Assembly (NCBI RefSeq): GCF_002910905.1
Contig: NZ_NEUE01000304.1
Coordinates: forward strand, 27,308-69,400
Direction of reading: 5' to 3'
Length of the DNA stretch: 42,093 nucleotides
Source of the DNA: Streptomyces sp. SM11
GTDB lineage: Bacteria > Actinomycetota > Actinomycetes > Streptomycetales > Streptomycetaceae
Shown: positions 1-8,312 of the stretch, one piece after another
Layout of the letters: each line of letters opens with the position of its first letter
Position numbering within the stretch: position 1 is the stretch's first letter
Position numbers and translations under genes: made by a program
Notes under the pieces: generated by a model
Database searches by the model: none
The model's input: only the letters and a program-made list of their open reading frames with translations
Told to the model about the DNA's origin: nothing

Positions 1-36
1 GCCGCCGTCGCGTTGTCCGGAGTGCGGGTGGGTGCG

Positions 37-861
37 CTACCGCGCGGGCTGCACGGGTGCCGAGCGGAGCAGCTCCTCAAGCACCACCGCGATGCCGTCG
101 TCATCGTTGGACGCGGTGATCTCGTGGGCGACGGCCTTCAGGTCGTCGTGGGCGTTGGCCATGGCCACGCCGTGGTGGGCCCAGCCGAACATCGGGATGT
201 CGTTCGGCATGTCGCCGAAGGCGATCGTGTCGGCCGCCTTCACACCGAGCCGGCGGGCGGCCAGCGAGAGGCCGGTCGCCTTGCTCAGGCCCAGCGGCAG
301 GATCTCGACCACGCCGGCCCCGGCCATGACCACGTCGACCAGGCTGCCGACCGCCGCCCGCGCGGCGAAGGCCAGCGCGTCGTCGTCCAGCTCCGGGTGC
401 TGTATGTAGACCTTGTTGAGCGGGGCGGTCCACATCTCGGTGGCGTCGTCCACGAAGAGATACGGAAGCGGCCCCTCCTGTACCCGGTAGCCGGGGCCCA
501 CCAGCACCTCGCCGTCCAGTCCGTCGCGGCTGGCGGCCAGGTGCAGCGGACCGACCTCCGCCTCGATCTTGGACAGCGCGAGGCCGGCCAGCTGCCGGTC
601 CAGGGTCAGCGAGGTCAGCAGCTTGTGCTCGCCCGCGTGGTAGACCTGCGCGCCCTGACCGCAGACCGCGAGCCCCTCGTAGCCGAGGTCGTCCAGGATG
701 TGCCGGGTCCAGGGGACCGCGCGTCCGGTGACGACGATGTGCGCGGCGCCGGCCGCCGTGGCGGCGGCCAGTGCCGTGCGGGTGCGCTCGGAGACCGTGT
801 CGTCCCCGCGCAGCAACGTGCCGTCGAGGTCGGTCGCGACGAGCTTGTAGGGGAAGGTCAC
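37..861 (-). CDS. HAD-superfamily Cof-type phosphatase
   Basis: A 274-residue cytoplasmic hydrolase of the haloacid dehalogenase superfamily, Cof/YbiV-like subgroup (class IIB cap). These enzymes remove phosphate from small phosphorylated metabolites; the substrate cannot be told from sequence. Motif I is DLDGTL near residue 10 (nucleophile Asp), motif II is VTGR near residue 43, the conserved Lys lies in LSKATGL, and the acidic motif IV is GDMPNDIPM in the C-terminal third, so the active site looks complete. The GTG start at 861 overlaps the serS stop as GTGA, which implies translational coupling, and no Shine-Dalgarno sequence is needed. The reading frame stays open farther upstream but only as antisense to serS, so the longer start is rejected. 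Confidence 0.9.
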   Translation of the reverse strand: MTFPYKLVATDLDGTLLRGDDTVSERTRTALAAATAAGAAHIVVTGRAVPWTRHILDDLGYEGLAVCGQGAQVYHAGEHKLLTSLTLDRQLAGLALSKIEAEVGPLHLAASRDGLDGEVLVGPGYRVQEGPLPYLFVDDATEMWTAPLNKVYIQHPELDDDALAFAARAAVGSLVDVVMAGAGVVEILPLGLSKATGLSLAARRLGVKAADTIAFGDMPNDIPMFGWAHHGVAMANAHDDLKAVAHEITASNDDDGIAVVLEELLRSAPVQPAR

Positions 862-2135
862 TTGGCGACCGGTTCCAGGACCTCGCGCCCGCCCAGGTAC
901 GGACGGAGCATCTCGGGGACCCGGACCGAACCGTCGGGGAGCTGGTGGTTCTCCAGGATCGCCACGATCGTGCGCGGTACGGCGCAGAGCGTGCCGTTCA
1001 GGGTGGCCAGCGGCTGGACCTTCTTGCCCTCGCGCATCCGGACGGACAGGCGGCGGGCCTGGAAGCCGTCGCAGTTCGACGCGGAGGTCAGCTCGCGGTA
1101 CTTGCCCTGGGTCGGGATCCACGCCTCGCAGTCGAACTTCCGCGAGGCGGAGGAGCCGAGGTCACCGGTGGCGACGTCGATCACCTGGAAGGGCAGTTCG
1201 AGGGCGGTGAGCCACTGCTTCTCCCAGTCCAGGAGCCTGCGGTGCTCGGCCTCGGCGTCCGCCGGGTCGACGTACGAGAACATCTCGACCTTGTCGAACT
1301 GGTGGACGCGGAAGATGCCGCGGGTGTCCTTGCCGTACGTGCCGGCCTCGCGGCGGAAGCACGGGGAGAACCCGGCGTACCGCAGGGGCAGCTTGTCGGC
1401 GTCGATGATCTCGTCCATGTGGTACGCGGCGAGGGGGACCTCGGAGGTGCCGACCAGGTAGTAGTCGTCCTTCTCCAGGTGGTACACGTTCTCCGAGGCC
1501 TGGCCGAGGAAGCCGGTGCCCTCCATGGCGCGCGGGCGGACCAGCGCGGGGGTCAGCATCGGGATGAAGCCGGCCTCGGTGGCCTGGGCGATCGCCGCGT
1601 TGACGAGGGCGAGCTCCAGGAGCGCGCCGACGCCCGTGAGGTAGTAGAACCGCGAGCCGGACACCTTGGCCCCGCGCTCCATGTCGATGGCGCCGAGCGC
1701 CTCGCCGAGCTCCAGGTGGTCCTTGGGCTCGAAGCCCTCGGCGCCGAAGTCGCGGATGGTGCCGTGCGTCTCCAGGACGACGAAGTCCTCCTCGCCGCCG
1801 ACCGGTACGTCCTCGTGGACGATGTTGCCGAGCCGGAGCAGCAGCCTCTTGGCGTCCGCGTCCGCCTCGTCCTGGGCGGCGTCGGCCGCCTTGACGTCGG
1901 CCTTGAGCTGTTCGGCCTTCTTGAGGAGCTCGGTGCGCTCCTCGGGGGTGGCCTTGGGAATCAGCTTGCCGAGCGACTTCTGCTCGGCGCGGAGTTCGTC
2001 GAAGCGGACGCCGGACGACCTGCGCAGCTCGTCGGCGGAGAGCAGGGCGTCGACGAGGTCGACGTCCTCTCCACGGGCGCGCTGGGAGGCGCGAACACGG
2101 TCGGGGTCCTCACGGAGCAGGCGAAGGTCAATCAC
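858..2135 (-). CDS. serS: Seryl-tRNA synthetase
   Basis: Charges tRNA-Ser with serine in the cytoplasm. The 425 residues match the usual length of the family. The N-terminal part (about residues 30-110), rich in Glu, Lys and Ala, is the long antiparallel coiled coil that grips the tRNA-Ser variable arm. Class II motif 2 is seen around GFSPCFRREAGTYGKDTRG and continues into FRVHQFDKVEMF. Motif 3 lies near the C-terminus, in the stretch ending EMLRPYLGG. The start ATG (MIDLRLLREDP) is typical of the family. It is the first gene of a two-gene unit with the HAD phosphatase downstream, with a 4-base overlap. Confidence 0.97.
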   Translation of the reverse strand: MIDLRLLREDPDRVRASQRARGEDVDLVDALLSADELRRSSGVRFDELRAEQKSLGKLIPKATPEERTELLKKAEQLKADVKAADAAQDEADADAKRLLLRLGNIVHEDVPVGGEEDFVVLETHGTIRDFGAEGFEPKDHLELGEALGAIDMERGAKVSGSRFYYLTGVGALLELALVNAAIAQATEAGFIPMLTPALVRPRAMEGTGFLGQASENVYHLEKDDYYLVGTSEVPLAAYHMDEIIDADKLPLRYAGFSPCFRREAGTYGKDTRGIFRVHQFDKVEMFSYVDPADAEAEHRRLLDWEKQWLTALELPFQVIDVATGDLGSSASRKFDCEAWIPTQGKYRELTSASNCDGFQARRLSVRMREGKKVQPLATLNGTLCAVPRTIVAILENHQLPDGSVRVPEMLRPYLGGREVLEPVAK

Positions 2136-2826
2136 CCCTCCAGGCTACCGGTGCGCGGTTCTCGCACTCGAACCGATATTGCCGAGCGTGTCACTATGAC
2201 CGAATTGCCGGAATTGATATTTCTGAGGGGGAATCGCAGATGCTCGCGGATGATCGCGGCGCCGATCTCGATCTCGGTATGGGCGTCGATCTCGGGGTCG
2301 GTGCGGGCGAGGGTGTCAATAGCGGTGGTTAACTCCCCTGAACAGGGCAGAAGGTGCGGTTCGCCTTGACGTACCGCCCTTGAGTGGGGCGGGAGTTGGG
2401 TGGTGCGTCTATCACCGTTGTCCACAGGGGGTTCGGCGTCGGAATAGTTATCCACAGGCTGTGTGGAAGTTCTGTGGATGCCGGAGGGGATTGTTCCGGA
2501 AGTCGGGCGAAGGTCCATGGAATCTCCGCCCAAACCCGTTCGGCGCGCTCATTCGGGTGGGAATTCGCCACCTCAAAGAGTTGATCAAGGGAATGGGGCA
2601 GGTGCGCGGCAACTCGTGCCGCCTCATGATTCTGTGGATGGCCCCGGGGCTCCTGGGTTGATTTGTCGACGATGTCGCATGAGGGTGTCGACTTGTCCCC
2701 AGGTCGAGAGTCGCCCTGTGGATAACTCTCCGGAGCGTGTGACTACCTGTAGATCGCACCACTGCGGAGCGCGCAAGGTGGCCGCCCCGGGAAGCCTGCG
2801 CGCCGGAGCTCTCTCCCGCCCTGCCG
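2136..2826. other. 691-base intergenic region between serS and pheA
   Basis: No convincing gene is present: the open frames here are short, overlap each other and have no recognisable motif. The left part is the serS leader and promoter region. The centre and right part (2418-2725) hold a cluster of DnaA-box sequences, listed separately. The region is long for an intergenic space in this genome and poorer in G+C than its flanks, which fits a protein-binding region. Confidence 0.6.
2418..2725. promoter_or_regulatory. Cluster of DnaA boxes
   Basis: Three full-consensus boxes are visible: TTGTCCACA at 2418-2426 (the Streptomyces-preferred form), TTATCCACA at 2448-2456, and its reverse complement TGTGGATAA at 2717-2725. 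Weaker matches are TGTGGATGC at 2473-2481, TGTGGATGG at 2633-2641 and TTGTCCCCA at 2693-2701. No replication-initiator gene or full oriC array is present, so this is not oriC. DnaA-box clusters outside oriC that titrate DnaA are known in Streptomyces and in E. coli (datA). A role in titrating DnaA, or in controlling serS or pheA, is inferred. Confidence 0.7.
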
Positions 2827-3762
2827 TCAGATCCGGCCGTCCTGGCTGCGCGCCAGCCAGTCGGAGGCTTCCGTGAACGCCGCGTCCGACGTGCCCGCCC
2901 GCAGCGGCCGCACCTCGTCCGGGGAGACACCCGCCCGCGGGTACGAGCCGAGGAACCGCACCTTCGGGCTGATCCGCTTCAGTCCCATCAGGGCCTCCCC
3001 GACCCGCCGGTCCGCGATGTGCCCCTCCGCGTCCACGGCGAAGCAGTAGTTGCCGATGCCCTCGCCGGTCGGGCGGGACTGGATCAGCATCAGGTTGACG
3101 CCGCGCACCGCGAACTCCTGGAGCAGCTCCAGCAGGGCGCCGGGATGGTCGTCGCCGAGCCGGATCACCACGGAGGTCTTGTCCGCACCGGTCGGGGCGG
3201 AGGGCCGGGCGGGACGGCCCACCAGGACGAAGCGGGTCTGGGCGTTCTCCGCGTCGTGGATCTCCGTCACCAGCGGCTCCAGGCCGTAGGTGGCGGCGGC
3301 GAACTCCCCGGCGAACGCCGCGTCGTACCGCCCCTCCTGGACCAGCCGGGCCCCGTCCGCGTTGGACGCCGCCGACTCCCACAGGGCTCTTGGGAGATGG
3401 GCCGCCATCCAGTTGCGCACCTGCGGCTGGGCGGCCGGGTGCGCGGTGACCGTCTTGATGTCCGACAGCTTGGTCCCGGGCCGTACCAGCAGCGCGAAGG
3501 TGATGGAGAGCAGCACCTCGCGGTAGATCATCAGCGGTTCCCCGCCGGCCAGCTCGTCCAGCGTCGCGGTGATGCCGCCCTCGACGGAGTTCTCGATCGG
3601 CACGAGCGCCGCCGCCGCCTCGCCGTTGCGTACGGCGTCCAGAGCGGCCGGCACGGAGACCATCGGGACGAGTTCCCGGGTGGCGGCTTCCGGGAGCGTA
3701 CGGAGGGCGACCTCGGTGAAGGTGCCCTCGGGGCCGAGATAGGCGTAGCGCGTGGCTGACAT
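2827..3762 (-). CDS. pheA: Prephenate dehydratase
   Basis: Converts prephenate to phenylpyruvate in phenylalanine biosynthesis. The protein has 311 residues. The N-terminal catalytic periplasmic-binding-like domain starts with YLGPEGTFTE near residue 8, and the TRF catalytic motif appears in NAQTRFVLVG near residue 175. The ACT regulatory domain follows, with GALLELLQEFAVRGVNL near residue 205 and the phenylalanine-binding ESRP-like segment as IQSRPTGEG. The ACT domain implies feedback regulation by phenylalanine. It is a stand-alone dehydratase with no chorismate mutase part, as usual in actinobacteria. It is monocistronic, with the terminator of dtpA upstream. Confidence 0.96.
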   Translation of the reverse strand: MSATRYAYLGPEGTFTEVALRTLPEAATRELVPMVSVPAALDAVRNGEAAAALVPIENSVEGGITATLDELAGGEPLMIYREVLLSITFALLVRPGTKLSDIKTVTAHPAAQPQVRNWMAAHLPRALWESAASNADGARLVQEGRYDAAFAGEFAAATYGLEPLVTEIHDAENAQTRFVLVGRPARPSAPTGADKTSVVIRLGDDHPGALLELLQEFAVRGVNLMLIQSRPTGEGIGNYCFAVDAEGHIADRRVGEALMGLKRISPKVRFLGSYPRAGVSPDEVRPLRAGTSDAAFTEASDWLARSQDGRI

Positions 3763-3823
3763 ACGGTCACCCTAATGCGCCCCGCGAGGCCCGCCGTGCT
3801 GTCTCAGAATGCGGTCGGGAGGG

Positions 3824-3849
3824 AGCGCGCGGGCCGCGGCCCGCGCGCT
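3824..3849 (-). terminator. 26-bp perfect palindrome downstream of dtpA
   Basis: A perfect 26-bp palindrome reading AGCGCGCGGGCCG and its complement, 30 bases past the dtpA stop and in front of pheA. It has no U tract, which is common for Streptomyces terminators. It most likely ends the copper operon transcript. Confidence 0.6.
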
Positions 3850-3878
3850 TGTCGACCGTGGACGGAAGGTGCGGCCGC

Positions 3879-5204
3879 CTACGACTCCAGAAGCCGCTGC
3901 CCCACGTACTCGCCCTCCCCCGCACCGCCCGGGACCGCGAACACGCCGCTCGCCTCGTGCCGGAGGAACGGCGACAGCGCGTCGCCCCGGTCGAGCTTGC
4001 GCTGCACCGGCACGAAGCCCCGGAACGGGTCCGCCTGCCAGCAGACGAAGAGGAGCCCGGCGTCCGGAGCACCGTCCTCCGCGATGCCGTCGTGGTACGA
4101 GAACGGGCGGCGCAGCATGGCGGCCCCGCCGTTCTTCTCGGGTGAGGAGATCCGGGCGTGGGCGTTGTCGGGGATCACGAGCCTGCCGTCCGGGCCCGCC
4201 TTGTCGAGGTCCATCTCCGTGGTCTCGGTCCCCCCGCTCAGGGGCGCCCCGTCCGCCTTGCGCCGCCCGATGACCCGCTCCTGGCGCTCCACCGGAAGCT
4301 TCTCCCAGTCGTCCAGGAGCATCCTGATCCGGCGGACGACGGCGTACGAACCGCCCTCCATCCACTCCTGCGGCTTCCCGGGGGAGGCGGGGACGAACAC
4401 CCGCCGGCCGAAGTCCTCGTCGGCCGGCTTCGGGTTGCCGGTCCCGTCGATCTGGCCCATCAGGTTGCGGGCGGTCATCGGCCGGGCGGTCGCGCCGGGG
4501 GTGCGGTTGAAGCCGTTCATCTGCCACCGCACCCGTGCCGTGCCCGCGGCCTCCTTCTGGAGGGCCCGCAGCGCGTGGAAGGCGACCAGTGCGTCGTCCG
4601 CGCCGACCTGCACCCACAGGTCGCCGTTCGAGCGCTCGGCGTTGAGGGCGTCGGCGGAGAACGCGGGCAGCGGGTCGAGCGCGGCGGGCAGGCGGGCGGC
4701 CAGTCCCGTACGTGCGAAGAACGTACGGCCGAAGCCGAAGGTGACGGTCAGGGACGACGGCCCCGCGTCCAGGGCGATCCCGGTGTCGTGTCCGGGGCCG
4801 TCCGGCCCGCCAGCCGCGGGGCGGCCCGCCATCAGCTCCTTCGCCACCGCGGACCAGCGCCGCAGCAGCACTGCCGCCTCCTTGCGCCCCGCGCCCGCCG
4901 TCAGGTCGAAGGCGACGAGATGGCCCCGGGCCTGAAGCGGAGTGGTGATCCCCGGTTGATGTTTCCCGTGAAACATCGCCTCGGTCGCCCCGACGGTCGT
5001 CAGCGCGGCCGGCTCCTCGGGGCGGGTGGCGGCGTACCCGGCGGCTCCGCCCCCGGCTCCCAGCACCAGCCCCGTGGCACCCGCGGCGCCCGCGGTGCCC
5101 AGCAGCCGGCGCCGCGACACGCCGGTGCCGCTGCTCCCGACGACGTTGCGCGGGGAATCGGTCGTGTCGGTCCCGTCCGGGGCCTGCTTCTTGGTCTTGC
5201 TCAC
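3879..5204 (-). CDS. dtpA: Tat-exported DyP-type heme peroxidase (EfeB/DtpA family)
   Basis: A 441-residue secreted dye-decolourising peroxidase. The N-terminus has a Tat signal (SRRRLLG near residue 29 followed by an Ala/Gly-rich hydrophobic stretch). The DyP motif GxxDG appears as GQIDGTGNP, the proximal heme His in NAHARISS, and the distal Arg in MLRRPFSYHDG. Homologues are annotated EfeB, but there is no EfeU or EfeO here. Instead it ends a CopCD-PCuAC-Sco operon. In S. lividans the peroxidase in this setting is DtpA, which is needed to mature the copper oxidase GlxA, so dtpA is the better name. The GTG at 5204, five bases after the copCD stop, is chosen because the Tat motif then sits at the expected distance. 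A longer upstream frame is antisense noise. Confidence 0.9.
   Translation of the reverse strand: MSKTKKQAPDGTDTTDSPRNVVGSSGTGVSRRRLLGTAGAAGATGLVLGAGGGAAGYAATRPEEPAALTTVGATEAMFHGKHQPGITTPLQARGHLVAFDLTAGAGRKEAAVLLRRWSAVAKELMAGRPAAGGPDGPGHDTGIALDAGPSSLTVTFGFGRTFFARTGLAARLPAALDPLPAFSADALNAERSNGDLWVQVGADDALVAFHALRALQKEAAGTARVRWQMNGFNRTPGATARPMTARNLMGQIDGTGNPKPADEDFGRRVFVPASPGKPQEWMEGGSYAVVRRIRMLLDDWEKLPVERQERVIGRRKADGAPLSGGTETTEMDLDKAGPDGRLVIPDNAHARISSPEKNGGAAMLRRPFSYHDGIAEDGAPDAGLLFVCWQADPFRGFVPVQRKLDRGDALSPFLRHEASGVFAVPGGAGEGEYVGQRLLES
4961..4974. promoter_or_regulatory. Near-consensus parS site inside dtpA
   Basis: GTTTCCCGTGAAAC differs from the Streptomyces parS consensus GTTTCACGTGAAAC at one base. 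It lies inside the dtpA coding sequence, where it encodes ordinary residues (FHGKH), so it could be chance. A perfect site exists at 40516. Confidence 0.35.
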
Positions 5205-5209
5205 CGTGC

Positions 5210-7156
5210 TCAGCCGATCTTCGCGTTCTTGTCGATGGTGACCTGGTCGATGTCCGATGTCCGTACCGTCACGTCGACCTTCCAGTCCCCGGCCATCGGG
5301 ATCTGCACACCGCTCGCCGTCCAGTGCCCCTCGGCCAGCCGGTCCGGTACGACTGGCAGCGGGCCGATGTCCTTCGACTCCAGGGTGAGGGCCAGCTTCA
5401 GCTCGGGGACGTCCATCGGCTTGCCGTCGCTGCCGTCGATCCACACATGCAGGTCGTTGGAGCCGGTGCGGCCGGGGCCGATGTCGATGCGGACGGTGCC
5501 CTTGCCGTTCCGGCCGCCGGTGTCGAACGGCATGCTCAGGTTGACCGGGCCGCCCGCGGCGGGAGCGGTCGCCGCGGTGGCGTCGCCCGCGGCCTCCTCC
5601 TGTGTACGGCCCGGTTCGGTGGCCGTCAGCATGGTGGTGACGGCCAGCAGGACGACGGCGACGACGGCCTCGGCCAGGACCGAGCGGCGCAGCCCGGAGC
5701 GCTCCGGGTCGGCGTCCCGTATCCGCTTCTTCTTCGTCGCGGTCAGGATGGCCCGCTGGCGGGCCAGTTGCGCGGCGCGCTCGGGGCCGACGTCGGCCGG
5801 GGTGTCCTCCGGCCCGATCACCTCGGTCACCGGGTCCGCCTCCCCTGTCACCGGGTCCGCTTCCTCGGTTCCGGAGGAGGCGACAGCGGTGTCCGTCAGC
5901 CGTCCCGTCCAGCGCCGGGAGAACCAGGCGACCATGAGCAGGACGGCGATCAGAGCCACCTTGAGGATCAGCAGCTGCCCGTAGCGCGTCCCGGTCAGCG
6001 CCGACCAGGAGCCGACCTGCCGCCAGGACTGGTAGATCCCGGTCGCCGCCAGGACCACGACACTGCCGAACGCGACCGCGGAGAAGCGTCGTACCGCGGC
6101 GCTCCCGATGTCCGGGGTCCGGTACAGCGCCACCAGGAGTGAGGAGAGCCCGCCGAGCCACGCGGCGACGGCCAGCAGGTGCAGGACGTCCACCGGCATG
6201 GCGATGGACGGCTGGATACCGGTCGAGGCGTGCTCGGACATCGACCAGGTGGCGGCGATGCCCGCCGCGACCACCCCGCCCCCGACGGCGAGGCCGAAGG
6301 TGAGGTCCTTCTTCTCCCGCTCGTCCTCGCGCCGGGCGTACGTGCCGAACAGCACGGCGATGAACAGGGCGGCGGCCCCGAGCAGCAGCAGCCGGGAGAC
6401 GAGGGCGGCGCCGGACTTGGTGTCCAGGACGGACTGGAGCCCGGCGAGGTCGAAGGCGTCGGCGAACTTCCCGCTGCCGGTGTACGGATGGCGCAGCAGC
6501 AGCATGGCCAGGGTCGCCGCGGTCAGCGTGAGCCAGCCGCGGACCACGAGCCGCTGCATCGGCAGGGCGGACGCGCCGCGCTGCCAGCAGACCAGGACGA
6601 ACGCGCTGCCGCCGACGAGCAGGACGAAGCCGCCGTACGCGGCGTAGCGCGCGATGTCGTAGACGACGCCGACCGCGCCGCCGCCCACCGCCTGGGAGGG
6701 CAGGGCCACCGTGGTCTCGGACGGAGCGCCGATGGAGAACGTGAACGCGCCGGAGATCGGGTGGCTGTCGGCGGAGATCGCCTGCCAGGCCACCGTGTAG
6801 GTGCCGTCCGGCAGGCCGGAGTGGAGCGCGACGCCGTAGCGGACGGTGCCGCCCTCGGAGAGATCGCGCGGTTCGGCTTCGGTGTCGGCGCGCTTGCCGC
6901 TGGGGTCGAGGACCCGGATGGAGTCGTCGCCCACGGCGATGGCCTCGGAGAAGCTGAGGGTGACCTCCTTGGGCGCGGTGTCCACCACCGCCCCGTCCTG
7001 CGGGTCGCTCCCGGTGAGGGCGGCGTGCGCGGACGCCGGGCCCGCGCCGGCCAGCAGCAGCCCGAACACCAGGCTGACCAGCGCGGCGAGGAGCGCGGCG
7101 GCGGCGACGGGCCGTCGTATCGGGAACGGTCCGGCGTACGGGGCGGTGGCAGACAT
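5210..7156 (-). CDS. CopC-CopD fusion, copper-binding and membrane protein
   Basis: A 648-residue envelope protein. Residues 1-44 are a signal or membrane segment ending in ASA; the mature N-terminus would start with His (HAALTGSDPQDG), the first ligand of the CopC copper site. A CopC/YobA immunoglobulin-like domain follows (to about residue 145). The CopD part has about eight membrane helices (about residues 170-440, then one near 510), and a C-terminal soluble domain follows. The family handles periplasmic or exocellular copper and can import it. It starts at ATG 7156 with GAGGGA upstream, 12 bases after the PCuAC gene stop, and is followed five bases later by dtpA, so all are probably one transcript. 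Whether it imports or sequesters copper is not decided by sequence. Confidence 0.9.
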   Translation of the reverse strand: MSATAPYAGPFPIRRPVAAAALLAALVSLVFGLLLAGAGPASAHAALTGSDPQDGAVVDTAPKEVTLSFSEAIAVGDDSIRVLDPSGKRADTEAEPRDLSEGGTVRYGVALHSGLPDGTYTVAWQAISADSHPISGAFTFSIGAPSETTVALPSQAVGGGAVGVVYDIARYAAYGGFVLLVGGSAFVLVCWQRGASALPMQRLVVRGWLTLTAATLAMLLLRHPYTGSGKFADAFDLAGLQSVLDTKSGAALVSRLLLLGAAALFIAVLFGTYARREDEREKKDLTFGLAVGGGVVAAGIAATWSMSEHASTGIQPSIAMPVDVLHLLAVAAWLGGLSSLLVALYRTPDIGSAAVRRFSAVAFGSVVVLAATGIYQSWRQVGSWSALTGTRYGQLLILKVALIAVLLMVAWFSRRWTGRLTDTAVASSGTEEADPVTGEADPVTEVIGPEDTPADVGPERAAQLARQRAILTATKKKRIRDADPERSGLRRSVLAEAVVAVVLLAVTTMLTATEPGRTQEEAAGDATAATAPAAGGPVNLSMPFDTGGRNGKGTVRIDIGPGRTGSNDLHVWIDGSDGKPMDVPELKLALTLESKDIGPLPVVPDRLAEGHWTASGVQIPMAGDWKVDVTVRTSDIDQVTIDKNAKIG

Positions 7157-7168
7157 TGTTTCAGTCCC

Positions 7169-7615
7169 TCACTGCTTCTTCGGGTTGTGGGTGGTTGCCT
7201 TCACCGGCAGGTCGACCGTGATGGGGCCGGCCTTCTCGAAGTGCAGCTCGACGGAGACCTTCTCGCCCGGCTTGGGCTTCTGCTTGATCTTCATGAACAT
7301 GATGTGGTTGCCACCGCGTTCGAGATCGAGCTCGCCGTTCGCGGGCACCTCGAAGGAGGAGACCTCGCGCATCTTCTGGTTCTTCGTCTCGTGGATCGTG
7401 ATGTCGTCGGAGAGCGGACTGGTCACCGAGGTGAGCCGGTCCCCGGCTCCGCCGTTGTTCTGCACGACGAGGAAACCGGCGGCCATGTCGCTGACGGGCT
7501 GCGGCAGATACGCGCCGACGACCTTCAGATCCGGTTCGCTGTCCGACGAGCACCCGGCCAGTGTCAGCCCCGTGGTGAGGGCGAGGACGCCGGCGAGGGC
7601 CGCCCGGCGGTTCAC
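7169..7615 (-). CDS. PCuAC-type extracytoplasmic copper chaperone lipoprotein
   Basis: A 148-residue lipoprotein: the signal ends in the lipobox LAGC (Cys near residue 20). The domain is PCuAC (DUF461), which binds Cu(I) through His and Met. The ligand pattern is visible: His in TIHETKN, Met in QKM, then 21 residues later HIM. It delivers copper to Sco and to the CuA centre of cytochrome oxidase or to other exported copper enzymes. It corresponds to ECuC of S. lividans. The GTG start at 7615 overlaps the sco stop as GTGA, so the two are coupled. A longer frame upstream only mirrors sco. Confidence 0.9.
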   Translation of the reverse strand: MNRRAALAGVLALTTGLTLAGCSSDSEPDLKVVGAYLPQPVSDMAAGFLVVQNNGGAGDRLTSVTSPLSDDITIHETKNQKMREVSSFEVPANGELDLERGGNHIMFMKIKQKPKPGEKVSVELHFEKAGPITVDLPVKATTHNPKKQ

Positions 7616-8268
7616 GGGGTCTCCCCCTTGAGCAGCTTGGGGAGGTCCTTCGCGTACTCCTCGGCGGTGGTGTCCTCGCCGTAGAGCACATACCCCTTGT
7701 CCGTCTTCGGGGAGAAGGCGATGACCTGGGCGCCGTGCATCGAGACGACGGTCCCGTCCTTCTCCTTCTTCGGCGCGTCGATGCCGATGCCGATCTGCCG
7801 CGCCCCGGCCTGGATGGTCGGGAAGTCGCCGGTGAGACCGGTGAAGGAGGGATCCTGGGCGGCGAGCCACTCGCCGAGCGAGGCGGGGGTGTCGCGCTCG
7901 GGGTCGGTGGTGACGAAGACGACCTGGAGCTTTTCCTGGTCGGCCTTGGGCAGCTCCCGCTTGGCGAGGGAGATGTTGCTCATGGTCAGCGGGCAGACGT
8001 CGGGGCACTTGGTGTAGCCGAAGTAGATGAGCGTCGGCTTGCCCTTGGTCGCCTCGCGGAGGTCGTACTCCTTGCCGTTCGTGTCGGTGAGTACGAGGTT
8101 CGGCTTGGTGAACGGCTGGTCGAGGACGGTCGCGGGCTTGTCCGGCGCGGCGCTGACCTCGGCGATGGACGAGGAGTCCGCCTTGTCGTCACCGGTGCCG
8201 CAGGCGGAGAGGGCCAGTGCGGCCGCGGCGGCGAACGCCACGGCCGTCACTGCTTTTGTGTTGCGCAT
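7612..8268 (-). CDS. sco: Sco1/SenC/PrrC copper chaperone lipoprotein
   Basis: A 218-residue membrane-anchored thioredoxin-fold copper chaperone for cytochrome c oxidase and related enzymes. The N-terminal signal ends with LSAC (lipobox, Cys near residue 24). The copper-binding motif CPDVCP (CxxxCP) and the conserved His in SMHGAQ are both present, so the site is complete. Residues before the thioredoxin fold are Asp/Ser-rich linker. ATG 8268 is chosen because it begins the signal peptide directly; upstream in-frame sequence has no signal character. It is coupled to the PCuAC chaperone gene downstream, and ycnI is 44 bases upstream. Confidence 0.92.
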   Translation of the reverse strand: MRNTKAVTAVAFAAAAALALSACGTGDDKADSSSIAEVSAAPDKPATVLDQPFTKPNLVLTDTNGKEYDLREATKGKPTLIYFGYTKCPDVCPLTMSNISLAKRELPKADQEKLQVVFVTTDPERDTPASLGEWLAAQDPSFTGLTGDFPTIQAGARQIGIGIDAPKKEKDGTVVSMHGAQVIAFSPKTDKGYVLYGEDTTAEEYAKDLPKLLKGETP

Positions 8269-8312
8269 GTAAGAGGTGTCCTGAACGTGGTGCGGGTGAG
8301 GGAACCGGCCGG

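Noticed and set aside
771..2369. Long plus-strand reading frame opposite serS
   Set aside because: It is an antisense shadow of a certain gene, rich in Gly/Val/Arg from G+C bias, with no domain and no ribosome site.
2418..2725. oriC itself
   Set aside because: Only about six boxes, with no dnaA or dnaN nearby and housekeeping genes on both sides; a Streptomyces oriC has many more boxes.
3879..6161. A 760-residue version of the DyP peroxidase
   Set aside because: The extra N-terminal 319 residues are antisense-like Arg-rich noise overlapping copCD; the Tat signal marks the true start near 5204.
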